Both the position numbers and the translations under genes were made by a program. A stretch of 64,000 bases of DNA from Lacinutrix sp. WUR7 (GTDB taxonomy: Bacteria > Bacteroidota > Bacteroidia > Flavobacteriales > Flavobacteriaceae), in the NCBI RefSeq assembly GCF_016864015.1, contig NZ_CP045067.1, positions 3,854,001 to 3,918,000 on the forward strand. The letters run 5' to 3'. Positions 42,442-51,708 of the stretch are shown in pieces (within the stretch, counting starts at the first letter, position 1; every line of letters starts with the position of its first letter). The notes beneath the pieces were generated by a model, which saw nothing but the letters and a program-made list of their open reading frames with translations, did no database searches and was not told the origin of the DNA.

Positions 42442-42741
42442 ATGTCCAGAAGAATATTTAGAATCGTTATTTTACTAGCAGTTGCATTAGGAATTTACCT
42501 TTTTATAATAAAAGAATCCCATACCAAAAGTTTTTTAATTATCATTTCTACTCTTGATTTTTTACTATTGAGTTTAGGTATTCATGGGTTAATTGCACAT
42601 TCCTTACGCCCAAAATCAAAAGGGGAATTAATTACTTTCCCGCTTTTAATGTGGGTGCTTTGGGCTGTTTTATTTTTAGTATTTGTATTTTTTATTATCC
42701 CTATTTACTGTCCCGACTTTTTGGTTGATCTCAAAATGTAA
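42442..42741 (+). CDS. Small membrane protein downstream of UspA
   Basis: A 99-residue protein with three hydrophobic segments (about 7-24, 31-50 and 68-92), a basic N-terminus (MSRRIFR) and no recognised domain. It is probably cotranscribed with the USP gene and ends before a bidirectional terminator. Confidence 0.65.
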   Translation: MSRRIFRIVILLAVALGIYLFIIKESHTKSFLIIISTLDFLLLSLGIHGLIAHSLRPKSKGELITFPLLMWVLWAVLFLVFVFFIIPIYCPDFLVDLKM

Positions 42742-42857
42742 TCCTTCATTTATCCTCGAAACACGGAATAAATAAAAGCTACAAGACTCATAACTAGATG
42801 ACTTCACACACGTTCTAGCGAACAAAGTTCTTCTGTAAAAGTAATTTTACGCATAAA

Positions 42858-42895
42858 AAAACTACTTGTTTTCAGTACTAAAAACAAGTAGTTTT
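42858..42895. terminator. Bidirectional rho-independent terminator
   Basis: A 15-bp perfect stem (42858-42872 with 42881-42895), with A/T ends on both sides and an 8-base loop, lies between convergent genes. Confidence 0.9.
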
Positions 42896-42905
42896 ATAAT
42901 CTTTA

Positions 42906-43538
42906 CTATTTTATATTAACAATACCTTCTTCACTTAAAGATTTCATAATAACTTTTACATAATCTTTAACCGTTGTATTAATTTGTTTTGGGTCTACAA
43001 TATCATATGAAGCTACCCAAACTAAAGATTTGTCATTGTTTTCTTTTATATTATATAAAGAAGCTTCAATATGATATACTTTATATTTTTCATAATACCC
43101 ATCATCAAAATAAACATCTTGATATAAGTAATAATATCGGCCAAAACGTTTCCAATAATATCCAGGTCTATATGTCGTACCAGAATATGTTTCTTTTTCA
43201 TCTACCCCTTTTACTGCCGAAATTAAAACAGCGTCAAACCCATCTTTAGAAATTTTTTCTAATTCGGTATTAATGTCGTCTTCTGTTTGTTTTACATTGG
43301 TAAAAGATGGTTCAAATACATCAGAACTGCCCATTGCCTCGATACCACTTTTTTTAAATTCCGAAGTTAATTGTTCTTCAAACTGCTTTCTGGCAGTAAG
43401 ATTATCTGTCATTCCTACAATTAAAACTTTTTTAGGCTTGTAGTTTGTATATTCTTGACTTTTCCAACTATCTCCCATTTTAGTAGATGAACAACCAACC
43501 ATTAGAAATAAAACGATTACTAAATAAACTGCTTTCAT
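42906..43538 (-). CDS. DUF4136-like lipoprotein
   Basis: This 210-residue lipoprotein has a signal with lipobox LMVGC (Cys16), then an alpha/beta domain (KKVLIVGMTDNLTARKQFEE; DGFDAVLISAVKGVDEKET), a Tyr-rich loop (about 125-150: YRPGYYWKRFGRYYYLYQD) and a final SLYNIKENNDKSLVWVASY. The layout resembles periplasmic DUF4136-type lipoproteins; the assignment is moderate. Own activator promoter; shares a bidirectional terminator with the UspA unit. Confidence 0.78.
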   Translation of the reverse strand: MKAVYLVIVLFLMVGCSSTKMGDSWKSQEYTNYKPKKVLIVGMTDNLTARKQFEEQLTSEFKKSGIEAMGSSDVFEPSFTNVKQTEDDINTELEKISKDGFDAVLISAVKGVDEKETYSGTTYRPGYYWKRFGRYYYLYQDVYFDDGYYEKYKVYHIEASLYNIKENNDKSLVWVASYDIVDPKQINTTVKDYVKVIMKSLSEEGIVNIK

Positions 43539-43562
43539 AATATTTTTTTTAAAATTATTATA

Positions 43563-43605
43563 TAAAAATATCTCAATACAAGTTGTATAACAATGATATA
43601 TATCA
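43563..43605 (-). promoter_or_regulatory. Activator-type promoter of the DUF4136-like lipoprotein
   Basis: The palindrome TGATATATATCA (43594-43605) is followed on the minus strand after 23 bases by TATTTTTA (43563-43570), 5 of 6 positions. Confidence 0.74.
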
Positions 43606-43824
43606 GCAGGATATTTAAAATATAGTAAAAATTATTAAATCTCCTATTAGGTAATTATACCACCTAGGCACAAAGACGGAAGCTACTTTTAAAACCCCTA
43701 AACAATTGCTTCCATTCTTTTAATGACGTTTGCTGGTTTTATAATAAGCTGTAAGTTTTTTAACAAAAATGCGTCTAAAAATGTATCTTTAAAACATCTA
43801 TTAATTTAAGAAAGGAACTACAGT

Positions 43825-44286
43825 ATGCTTACTTGGAAACATATTATTAATTACACCGTAAACGGAAACCCTACTCCAGATAAAAGAGTAGAAAAAACCG
43901 AAACCCAATGGAGCGAACTACTTACTCCTGAACAATTTAGAGTTACTAGAAAAAAAGGAACCGAAGCTCCGCATAGTGGCGCGCTTTGCAGTATTTATGA
44001 CGAAGGACAATACAATTGCGTTTGTTGCAATACGCCTTTGTTCGACTCGACTATTAAATTTACCTCAGGATCTGGTTGGCCAAGTTTTACACAACCCATA
44101 AAAGAAAATGCCATTAAGTATGAAAAAGATACTGCTTTTGGTATGGTTCGCGTAGAAGTGATGTGTAATACTTGTGATGCACATTTAGGGCATATTTTTC
44201 CGGACGGACCAGAACCTAGCGGATTGCGTTATTGTATTAATTCTGCATCCATGCAATTAGAGAAAGGGACCGTAAATGAAAACTAA
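43825..44286 (+). CDS. msrB: Peptide-methionine (R)-S-oxide reductase
   Basis: This 153-residue MsrB has two zinc-binding Cys pairs (NCVCCNTPLF; MCNTCDAHLGH), SGSGWPSFTQPI and the catalytic Cys in GLRYCINSASM. It reduces the R-epimer of methionine sulfoxide. The gene overlaps the following msrA by 11 bases. The upstream region shows an ordinary TATCTTTA element and no TGA-N6-TCA site, so the repair operon is outside the activator regulon. Confidence 0.96.
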   Translation: MLTWKHIINYTVNGNPTPDKRVEKTETQWSELLTPEQFRVTRKKGTEAPHSGALCSIYDEGQYNCVCCNTPLFDSTIKFTSGSGWPSFTQPIKENAIKYEKDTAFGMVRVEVMCNTCDAHLGHIFPDGPEPSGLRYCINSASMQLEKGTVNEN

Positions 44287-44815
44287 AAACCTACAATTAG
44301 CCACTATTGGTGGTGGTTGTTTTTGGTGTACAGAAGCTGTATTCCTTGAAGTAAAAGGCGTAGAAAAAGTAATCTCTGGTTATGCTGGCGGAACAGTTCC
44401 CGGACATCCAACCTATCGCGAGATATGTTCTGGATTAACAGGACATGCCGAAGTGATTCAAATTACCTTTGATGCCAATGTAATTTCTTATGAAGATATT
44501 TTAGTTATTTTTATGACTACACATGATCCTACCACTTTAAATCAACAAGGTGCCGATCGCGGAACGCAATATCGTTCGGTTATTTTTTATCATAATGAAA
44601 AGCAAAAAGAAATTGCCAAATTAGTTATTAAAGAGATTGCTCCATTTTATGAAAATACAATTGTAACAGAAATCAGTGCTTTTGATGTCTTTTATGAAGC
44701 AGGAAAAGAGCACCAAGATTTCTACAGAAGTAATCCTGGTTATGGCTATTGTTCTTTTGTAATCGACCCAAAATTAGCAAAGCTTAGAAAGCTACACAGC
44801 GATAAACTAAAATAA
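44276..44815 (+). CDS. msrA: Peptide-methionine (S)-S-oxide reductase
   Basis: A 179-residue MsrA. The catalytic segment GGGCFWCTEAVF is followed by VISGYAGGTVPGHPTYREIC, HAEVIQITFD, FMTTHDPTTLNQQGADRGTQ and EHQDFYRSNPGYG, all typical. It reduces the S-epimer of methionine sulfoxide. Translationally coupled to msrB. Confidence 0.97.
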   Translation: MKTKNLQLATIGGGCFWCTEAVFLEVKGVEKVISGYAGGTVPGHPTYREICSGLTGHAEVIQITFDANVISYEDILVIFMTTHDPTTLNQQGADRGTQYRSVIFYHNEKQKEIAKLVIKEIAPFYENTIVTEISAFDVFYEAGKEHQDFYRSNPGYGYCSFVIDPKLAKLRKLHSDKLK

Positions 44816-44837
44816 GAAGTTTAAGGAAAGGGAAAAA

Positions 44838-46403
44838 ATGAAACTGAATATACAAGATAGATTTAATACCGAATTACCAGCAGATTCTATTCTGGAAAAC
44901 ACAAGACGACAGGTGGAAAACGCTTGTTTTTCTTATGTGACACCTACAAAAACGGCAAATCCGGAACTCGTACATGTTTCACCCGAAATGCTTAGCGAAT
45001 TAGGTATCACAGAAGAAGAAGAAGCAAAAAGCGAAGAATTTTTAAAGATTTTTACTGGAAATGATGTTTTACCAAATACAAAACCCTATGCGATGTGTTA
45101 TGGCGGACATCAATTTGGAAATTGGGCAGGACAATTAGGTGACGGTCGCGCTATTAATTTAACCGAAGTTGCACATAACAACAAACATTGGGCAATCCAA
45201 TTAAAAGGCGCTGGAGCAACACCATATTCGCGTACTGCAGATGGCTTGGCGGTTTTGCGTTCTTCCGTTCGGGAGTATTTATGCAGCGAAGCCATGTACC
45301 ATTTAGGCGTGCCAACCACCAGAGCTTTATCTTTAAGTTTATCTGGCGATCAGGTATTGCGAGATATGTTATATGATGGTAATGCTGCTTATGAAAAAGG
45401 TGCTATTGTTTCGCGTATTGCTCCTAGTTTTTTACGCTTCGGAAGCTATCAAATTTTAGCAGCAAGACAAGATACCAAGACCTTAAAAACACTTGTAGAT
45501 TATACTATAAAACATCATTTTTCGCATTTAGGGGAACCAAGTAAAGAAACGTATTTAGCGTTTTTTGAAACGGTTCTAAACGATACTATAAAAATGATTA
45601 TTCATTGGCAACGTGTTGGTTTTGTACATGGTGTAATGAACACCGATAATATGTCTATTTTAGGATTAACCATCGATTACGGACCATATGGCTGGCTAGA
45701 AGGTTATGATGCCAATTGGACGCCAAATACTACAGACAACCAACATAAACGCTATCGTTTTGGTGCGCAGTTAGAAATTGGTCTTTGGAATTTATTTCAA
45801 CTAGCAAATGCGCTGTATCCTTTAATTGGTGAAGCGGAAGGTTTAGAAAATATTTTAAATCAGTATAACGAAAAGGCTGCAGAACAATACGTAGCTATGA
45901 TGCAAAGCAAATTAGGATTGTTTTTAGAAAGTGAAAATGATGTTTCCTTAATTTTTAGTTTAGACGAAATCCTTCAGCTAACCGAAACGGATATGACTAT
46001 CTTTTTTAGAAACTTAAGTGCTTTTTCTGCGAAAAACCCTTCGGAAGGATTACAAATTATTCAGGATGCTTTTTATACACCAAACGAAATTTCCGAGGTT
46101 ATAAAAGAAAAATGGAATACTTGGTTTACAGATTACGCCAATCGTTTACAAAAGGAAAGTATTTCCGCCGAAGCGCGAAAGGAAAAAATGAATCAGGTCA
46201 ATCCTAAATATGTCCTTCGTAATTATATGTCGCAACTAGCCATTGACGATGCCAACAAAGGCGATTACAAATTGATAGACACCCTATTTCAGCTACTTAA
46301 AAAACCATACGAAGAGCAACCAGAAAATGAAAAATGGTTTGCCAAGCGTCCGGATTGGGCAAGAAATAAAGTCGGCTGTTCTATGTTATCTTGTAGTTCA
46401 TAA
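44838..46403 (+). CDS. selO: SelO/YdiU family protein adenylyltransferase
   Basis: This 521-residue pseudokinase transfers AMP to target proteins under redox control. Visible segments are YGGHQFGNWAGQLGDGRAIN, IQLKGAGATPYSRTADGLAV, LRSSVREYLCSEAMYHLGVP, GVMNTDNMSILGLTIDYGPY and the C-terminal CSMLSCSS, where bacterial SelO has the regulatory Cys. Length is normal. It follows msrA by 22 bases. Confidence 0.95.
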   Translation: MKLNIQDRFNTELPADSILENTRRQVENACFSYVTPTKTANPELVHVSPEMLSELGITEEEEAKSEEFLKIFTGNDVLPNTKPYAMCYGGHQFGNWAGQLGDGRAINLTEVAHNNKHWAIQLKGAGATPYSRTADGLAVLRSSVREYLCSEAMYHLGVPTTRALSLSLSGDQVLRDMLYDGNAAYEKGAIVSRIAPSFLRFGSYQILAARQDTKTLKTLVDYTIKHHFSHLGEPSKETYLAFFETVLNDTIKMIIHWQRVGFVHGVMNTDNMSILGLTIDYGPYGWLEGYDANWTPNTTDNQHKRYRFGAQLEIGLWNLFQLANALYPLIGEAEGLENILNQYNEKAAEQYVAMMQSKLGLFLESENDVSLIFSLDEILQLTETDMTIFFRNLSAFSAKNPSEGLQIIQDAFYTPNEISEVIKEKWNTWFTDYANRLQKESISAEARKEKMNQVNPKYVLRNYMSQLAIDDANKGDYKLIDTLFQLLKKPYEEQPENEKWFAKRPDWARNKVGCSMLSCSS

Positions 46404-46478
46404 TTCGTTAATTAAAATAAAAACACAAATTGTCCGCAGGTTATTCTGAAGGCATTTAAAACACTAAAAACAAATACA

Positions 46479-47420
46479 ATGTTAGGATTAGGTACTGCAG
46501 CATTAGGAAGACCACAATACATTAATATACGAACGGATAAAAATGTAAATCCGCATTTAGAAGCCTTTAAACAGAATAGCTTTAACGTGTTAGAGCACGC
46601 GTACCAATTAGGAATTCGGTATTTTGATACTGCTCCTGGCTACGGATTGGCAGAAGATTTATTATTAGAGTGGCTACAAACCAAAAACGACCCTACAATT
46701 CAAATAGCAACAAAATGGGGTTATACCTATGTCGCAAATTTTGACGCAAATGCAAAAGTGCATGAAGTAAAAGAACACAGTTTAGAAAAACTAAAGGAAC
46801 AATGGGAAGTATCGAATGCATTTCTTCCGAATTTAAAAATATATCAAATACATTCTGCAACCTTAGAAACTGGTATTCTAAATAATACCGACGTCTTAAG
46901 GCATTTAGCTTTTTTAAAAAACGAACATAACACACAAATTGGAATTACAACCACTGGAAGCAACCAATTGGAAGTCATAAAAAAAGCATTAGATGTTTCG
47001 GTGGAAGGAAAACAGCTGTTTGATGGTTTTCAGATTACCTATAATATTTTAGATCAAAGTTTAGAAGCCATAGCGAAGGAACTAGTACAACAAGACAAGA
47101 AAATTATTATTAAAGAAGCCGTTGCAAATGGTAGAATCTTTAGAAACTCTAAGTATCCTGAGTACGCTAAATTATATGATACTTTAGAAACATTAGCAAC
47201 AAAACACCAAGTAGGATTAGATGTAATCGCTTTAAAATTTTGTCAGCAAAACATTAAAAACAGTATTGTTTTAAGTGGCGCAAGTAATACAGAACAATTA
47301 AAATCGAATCTTCAAGTAGATACAATTACCTTATCGGAAGAAGAAATAAATCTGCTAAAAACCTTTAAAGTCAATCCAATGGAATATTGGCAAGAAAGAA
47401 AACAATTAGCGTGGAATTAA
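46479..47420 (+). CDS. Aldo/keto reductase
   Basis: This 313-residue TIM-barrel oxidoreductase has the AKR catalytic set visible: Asp and Tyr in YFDTAPGYGLAEDLLLEWL, Lys in IATKWGYTY and His in IYQIHSAT, with the NADPH-binding region VLSGASNTEQLKSNL. It acts on aldehydes or ketones; substrate unknown. Located between selO and an MsrA-like gene in the redox repair operon. Confidence 0.92.
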   Translation: MLGLGTAALGRPQYINIRTDKNVNPHLEAFKQNSFNVLEHAYQLGIRYFDTAPGYGLAEDLLLEWLQTKNDPTIQIATKWGYTYVANFDANAKVHEVKEHSLEKLKEQWEVSNAFLPNLKIYQIHSATLETGILNNTDVLRHLAFLKNEHNTQIGITTTGSNQLEVIKKALDVSVEGKQLFDGFQITYNILDQSLEAIAKELVQQDKKIIIKEAVANGRIFRNSKYPEYAKLYDTLETLATKHQVGLDVIALKFCQQNIKNSIVLSGASNTEQLKSNLQVDTITLSEEEINLLKTFKVNPMEYWQERKQLAWN

Positions 47421-47439
47421 ATTAATAGGAAAACTTTTT

Positions 47440-47922
47440 ATGATTAAAATAGCATTTGGAGGAGGTTGTCATTGGTGTACCGAAGCTGTTTTTCAGTCTT
47501 TAAAAGGTGTAGAAAAAGTGGAACAAGGTTTTGTTGCTTCCAATGAGGAAAACTCTAGTTTTTCGGAAGCAGTTATTGTGCATTTTAATCCGGAAGAAAT
47601 AACATTAAAAATAGTAACAGAAGTACATTTAAGAACACATAAAAGTACCAGCAATCATTCGATGCGTGAGAAATACCGTTCTGCAATTTATACATTTTCC
47701 GAAGCACAAAAAGAGGAAGCTTCCGATTTAATTAAAAGTTTTCAATCCGCGTTTAATCATCAATTAATTACACAAGTATTGCCTTTTTCGGTATTTAAAG
47801 GGTCGCGTGAAGCGATTCAGAATTACTATATTAAAAATCCTGAAAAGCCCTTTTGCAAAAAATTTATTCATCCGAAATTAGAAATGCTTTCTAAAAAGTT
47901 TTCGGAGTATCTTAAAAAATAA
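47440..47922 (+). CDS. Divergent MsrA-like protein
   Basis: A 160-residue MsrA homologue. The catalytic segment reads [20 protein letters not shown], with His replacing the Phe of GCFW. The YAGG loop is replaced by [10 protein letters not shown], and the usual THDPT segment is RTHKSTSN. The catalytic Cys is kept, so it may act on a different sulfoxide or be regulatory. It lies 19 bases after the reductase gene and 10 before the hydrolase gene. Confidence 0.88.
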   Translation: MIKIAFGGGCHWCTEAVFQSLKGVEKVEQGFVASNEENSSFSEAVIVHFNPEEITLKIVTEVHLRTHKSTSNHSMREKYRSAIYTFSEAQKEEASDLIKSFQSAFNHQLITQVLPFSVFKGSREAIQNYYIKNPEKPFCKKFIHPKLEMLSKKFSEYLKK

Positions 47923-47932
47923 ATCCAACATT

Positions 47933-49150
47933 ATGAAAAGCACCAAACTAAAAATAGAAAATAAAAACGGACAAGCTTTACAAGCACATCTGGAATTACC
48001 CGCAAATCAGAAACCAAACTACTACGCTATTTTTGCACATTGCTTTACCTGCAGTAGTACTTTAAGTGCTGTAAAAAATATTAGTCGTGCGTTAACTTCT
48101 CATGGTTTTGGGGTACTCCGATTTGATTTTACCGGATTAGGAAAAAGTGAAGGAGAATTTGCCGAGAGTCATTTTTCTGCCAATGTAGACGATTTAATAG
48201 CAGTGAGTAATTATATGCAATTACACTACAAAGCACCATCGTTATTAGTAGGTCATTCGCTTGGTGGTGCAGCAGTTATTGCGGCGGGAGCACAATTAGA
48301 AAATATAAAAGCAATTGCAACTATTGGTGCTCCTTCTTCTGTAGATCATGTGACACATTTATTTTCTCATGGAATAAATGAGGTAAAAGAAAAAGGAGAA
48401 GCGCTAGTAAATATTGGTGGCCGACCTTTTACTATTAATAAAGATTTTATTGAAAACTTTAGCAAAACCGATTTACCTACTATTGTAAAAAACTTGCGCA
48501 AACCAATACTGGTTATGCATTCGCCAACAGATACTATAGTCGGAATTAAAAATGCAGAAGAGATTTATCACAACGCACATCATCCTAAGAGTTTTATCAC
48601 GTTGGATGGCGCCGATCATTTATTAACTAATTCGAAAGATAGCGTGTATGCTGGAAATATGATTGGTACTTGGGTACAACGCTATTTTGAACCCGTAGAA
48701 AATGAAATGCTAGAAACCAAAGGAGAACAATTGGTTGGTCATTTAAATCTATTAGAAGATAATTTCACCACTACTATTCAAACAAAAAATCATAACCTAA
48801 TTGCAGATGAGCCAATAGCTGCTGGTGGTGATGACTTTGGACCATCACCTTACGATTTTTTAAGTGCTGGTTTAGCGGCATGTACGGCAATGACATTAAA
48901 AATGTATGCCCAAAGAAAAAAATGGGATTTACAAGAAGTTTTTGTGTATATCACCTATTCTAAAAAGCATAGCGATGATTTAAGGATGGAAGTAGATAAA
49001 CCAACACGCTTTGATCATTTACAAAAGAAATTAAAATTTGTTGGAAATCTAGACGACAAGCAAAAACAAAGATTAAAAGAAATTGCTTCTAAATGTCCTG
49101 TGCACAGAACCTTGCAAAGTGAGGTTTTAATAGATACGGAATTAGTCTAA
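47933..49150 (+). CDS. Alpha/beta hydrolase fused to OsmC peroxidase domain
   Basis: A 405-residue two-domain protein. Residues 1-260 are an alpha/beta hydrolase with [13 protein letters not shown] (nucleophile Ser) and [14 protein letters not shown] (His). Residues 270-405 are an OsmC/Ohr-type domain with the two reactive Cys residues in [20 protein letters not shown] and [14 protein letters not shown]. OsmC domains reduce organic hydroperoxides. The fusion is known from other bacteria and suits a redox repair operon, of which it is the last gene. Confidence 0.93.
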   Translation: MKSTKLKIENKNGQALQAHLELPANQKPNYYAIFAHCFTCSSTLSAVKNISRALTSHGFGVLRFDFTGLGKSEGEFAESHFSANVDDLIAVSNYMQLHYKAPSLLVGHSLGGAAVIAAGAQLENIKAIATIGAPSSVDHVTHLFSHGINEVKEKGEALVNIGGRPFTINKDFIENFSKTDLPTIVKNLRKPILVMHSPTDTIVGIKNAEEIYHNAHHPKSFITLDGADHLLTNSKDSVYAGNMIGTWVQRYFEPVENEMLETKGEQLVGHLNLLEDNFTTTIQTKNHNLIADEPIAAGGDDFGPSPYDFLSAGLAACTAMTLKMYAQRKKWDLQEVFVYITYSKKHSDDLRMEVDKPTRFDHLQKKLKFVGNLDDKQKQRLKEIASKCPVHRTLQSEVLIDTELV

Positions 49151-49262
49151 TTAAGAAGTACAAAATAAAAGGAAACTAAAAATTTAAATCCTTTGATTTA
49201 AAATAAAAGGCATAAAAAGAGGTTAAGATATAAGCTTCGGCATAATTAATGTTACAAACTTG

Positions 49263-49270
49263 TATATTTG
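49263..49270 (+). promoter_or_regulatory. -7 promoter element of the DUF3108 gene
   Basis: TATATTTG matches the Bacteroidetes -7 consensus and lies 18 bases before the start codon at 49288. No activator palindrome is present. It argues against the longer in-frame start at 49249. Confidence 0.6.
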
Positions 49271-49287
49271 AAAAATTTTTAGAATTT

Positions 49288-50073
49288 ATGAAAAAAATAA
49301 TCCTACTCCTTTTACTTAGCATAAGTGCTGTTTCGTTTGCTCAAAACAATGCATTTCAAGCTGGTGAAAAATTAAGTTTTACAGCATCATACAATATGTC
49401 TGGTTTATTAACAGACCTTGCAGAAGTACGTATGGAAACTAGTCAAGTTAAAACTTCTTCAGCTACTTTGTTACGTCTTAAATGCACAGCAACAACCTAT
49501 AGCAAATGGGATAACTTTTTTAAAATTCGAGACATCTACGAAAGTTATGTAAATCCAAACACACTTACACCTTACTTATACCAAAGAGATATTGATGAAG
49601 GCGGACATTACAAATTTGTGAAATATACTTTCAATCATAAATCAAATACGGTAAAAAGTTTAAGAAGACAAAAAAGCAAAAATTTTGATTCTGGTTTTTG
49701 GGATAGAAATGATGTAGTAAAAATAAATCCAGGAACGAAAGATTTGGTAACCACCATTTACCATATTAGAAATTTAGACATCCATAAAGCGCCTGTTGGA
49801 GCTTCTGATTCTTTTAAAGTATTATTTGATAATGAAGAAACAAGAATTTCTTTTACCCTTTTAGGAAAAGAAACGATTAGCACCAATATTGGTAAAAAAG
49901 AATGTTACAAACTAGCTATTCGAATAGACGGTAGTGATGTTTTAAGAGGAAATAATGCTAACATACTATGGTTAACAGCAGACGAAAATAAAATACCAGT
50001 ATATGCAAAATTTAGAGTTGCAGTTGGTAGTGGAGAACTTAAAATAAAATCGGCAACAGGTTTAAAAAATTAA
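49288..50073 (+). CDS. DUF3108-family secreted protein
   Basis: This 261-residue protein has a signal peptide (MKKIILLLLLSISAVSFAQ). The mature part starts with FQAGEKLSFTASYNMSGLLT, typical of DUF3108, and ends in AKFRVAVGSGELKI. Such Bacteroidetes proteins are periplasmic and of unknown role. Start chosen at 49288 because the signal peptide begins there and the -7 element lies between it and the upstream ATG. The next gene follows after 7 bases. Confidence 0.87.
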   Translation: MKKIILLLLLSISAVSFAQNNAFQAGEKLSFTASYNMSGLLTDLAEVRMETSQVKTSSATLLRLKCTATTYSKWDNFFKIRDIYESYVNPNTLTPYLYQRDIDEGGHYKFVKYTFNHKSNTVKSLRRQKSKNFDSGFWDRNDVVKINPGTKDLVTTIYHIRNLDIHKAPVGASDSFKVLFDNEETRISFTLLGKETISTNIGKKECYKLAIRIDGSDVLRGNNANILWLTADENKIPVYAKFRVAVGSGELKIKSATGLKN

Positions 50074-50080
50074 AATAGTT

Positions 50081-50491
50081 ATGAGAAAATTATTTATTAT
50101 CTTGGGTTTAATTGCAGCAATAATTGCAGTTGTTTTATCTTCTTTGCCATTATTTAACATGGCATTTATTCCTGCTTTAGCTGCTTTAGCTTTTGGTTTC
50201 GCAGCCTTTTATTCATCTAAAAAGGAAAATGAATCTAAAAAAGTAGTGCAGTTAATATTTTTACTAACGATAGTCTCTTTATGTCTTTCTATATATAAAG
50301 CCGTTTTTAGCGAAACGAAGGTTGGTGATACGAAAGAATTAGAAGTTCGTGAACAAAAAGCAGAAGATAACGCCATTGAAGAATTAGAAGATTTAGATTT
50401 ATCTGATATTAAAATAGATCCAGAAATTCGCATACAAGAAGCAGAAGATAAAGCCATTGAAGAACTAGAAGGTTTAGATTTATCTAAATAA
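50081..50491 (+). CDS. Membrane protein with duplicated acidic tail motif
   Basis: This 136-residue protein has three hydrophobic segments (about 4-22, 29-45 and 57-74) followed by an acidic soluble tail with an internal duplication: residues 86-108 and 115-135 both read AED.AIEELE.LDLS after a short preface. The duplicated motif could be a protein-binding peptide. Not recognised. Cotranscribed with the DUF3108 gene. Confidence 0.72.
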   Translation: MRKLFIILGLIAAIIAVVLSSLPLFNMAFIPALAALAFGFAAFYSSKKENESKKVVQLIFLLTIVSLCLSIYKAVFSETKVGDTKELEVREQKAEDNAIEELEDLDLSDIKIDPEIRIQEAEDKAIEELEGLDLSK

Positions 50492-50539
50492 TCATTACCA
50501 AATTTTGTATATATTTGATGCTCAAAAAATTGACGATTT

Positions 50540-51577
50540 ATGAAGATGTATTTTCTACTTTCTGCTTTTATTCTTATTGGCTCTTGTGCAGAAAAAAAAT
50601 ATGCTACAAAAATTGAAAACCTTAAAGATAGCATAGTTCTTATAGATGGAGATTTAGCTAAAAAATATGCTGCTACAATTACCGCCAAAGCATTAAAAAT
50701 AAAACTATACCAATTTGCTTCCAGTGATTTTCAAGGTCGCGCCACAGGAGAAGAAGGTCAAAAAAAAGCAGCTAACTTTTTATCCGATTTTTATAAATCA
50801 CAAGGCATAGCATCACCAATTGCAGACACTACATATTATCAAAACATACCAAAAGAATTTTTACCAGAAGGCACAAATGCTTCCGAAAACGTATTAGCAT
50901 TTATTAAAGGAAGTGAAAAACCAGAAGAAGTGCTTATTATCTCGGGACATCTAGACCATTTAGGAATAGAGAATGATGAAATACATTTTGGAGCAGATGA
51001 TAATGGCTCTGGTTCGGTTGCTATACTAGAAATTGCGAAAGCATTTAGAAAAGCAGAATTAGATGGTTATAGACCAAAAAGAAGCATCCTTTTTTTACAC
51101 CTAACTGCTGAAGAAATAGGTTTACAAGGATCCCTATTCTATACCAAAAATCCAATTTTTAAATTAGAAAATACGATCGCTAATCTAAATATAGATATGA
51201 TAGGAAGAGTAGATCCGTTTCATATAGAAAACCCGAATTACATATATATTATTGGTGCAGACCGGCTAAGCAAAGAGCTACATTATGTTAGCGAAAAAGT
51301 AAACAACACTACCACCAATTTACATTTAGAATATAAGTATAACAGTGAAGACGATAGTAACAGATACTACTACAGAAGCGATCATTATACCTTTGCAAAA
51401 CACAATATTCCTGTAATTTTTTATTTTAATGGAGAACACAAAGATTACCACAAACCAACAGACACTCCAGATAAAATAAATTATGCTGTCTTAGAAAAAA
51501 GAACAAAACTCATCTTTGCTACTGCTTGGCAACTTGCTAATCAAGAAAATAAGCTTTTAATGAATACCGATTTTTAA
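50540..51577 (+). CDS. M28-family metallopeptidase lipoprotein
   Basis: A 345-residue lipoprotein (lipobox IGSC, Cys16) with the M28 zinc aminopeptidase domain: SGHLDHLG (His), FGADDNGSGSVAILEIA (Asp), LTAEEIGLQGS (catalytic and metal Glu), NIDMIGRVDP (Asp) and FYFNGEHKDYHKPTDT (His). It is paralogous to the next gene but without a PA domain. A TATATTTG element lies 30 bases upstream. Confidence 0.92.
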   Translation: MKMYFLLSAFILIGSCAEKKYATKIENLKDSIVLIDGDLAKKYAATITAKALKIKLYQFASSDFQGRATGEEGQKKAANFLSDFYKSQGIASPIADTTYYQNIPKEFLPEGTNASENVLAFIKGSEKPEEVLIISGHLDHLGIENDEIHFGADDNGSGSVAILEIAKAFRKAELDGYRPKRSILFLHLTAEEIGLQGSLFYTKNPIFKLENTIANLNIDMIGRVDPFHIENPNYIYIIGADRLSKELHYVSEKVNNTTTNLHLEYKYNSEDDSNRYYYRSDHYTFAKHNIPVIFYFNGEHKDYHKPTDTPDKINYAVLEKRTKLIFATAWQLANQENKLLMNTDF

Positions 51578-51708
51578 AATTTAGTTGTTAAAATTTTAAT
51601 AAACCTTTTTAATTATTTCTGCTTTTATTTCGCTTTTTCGTAATATAGTAGATTACTATTCATTATAGTACACAACAAAACCAACTCATTTTATTAAAAC
51701 ACAATCTT

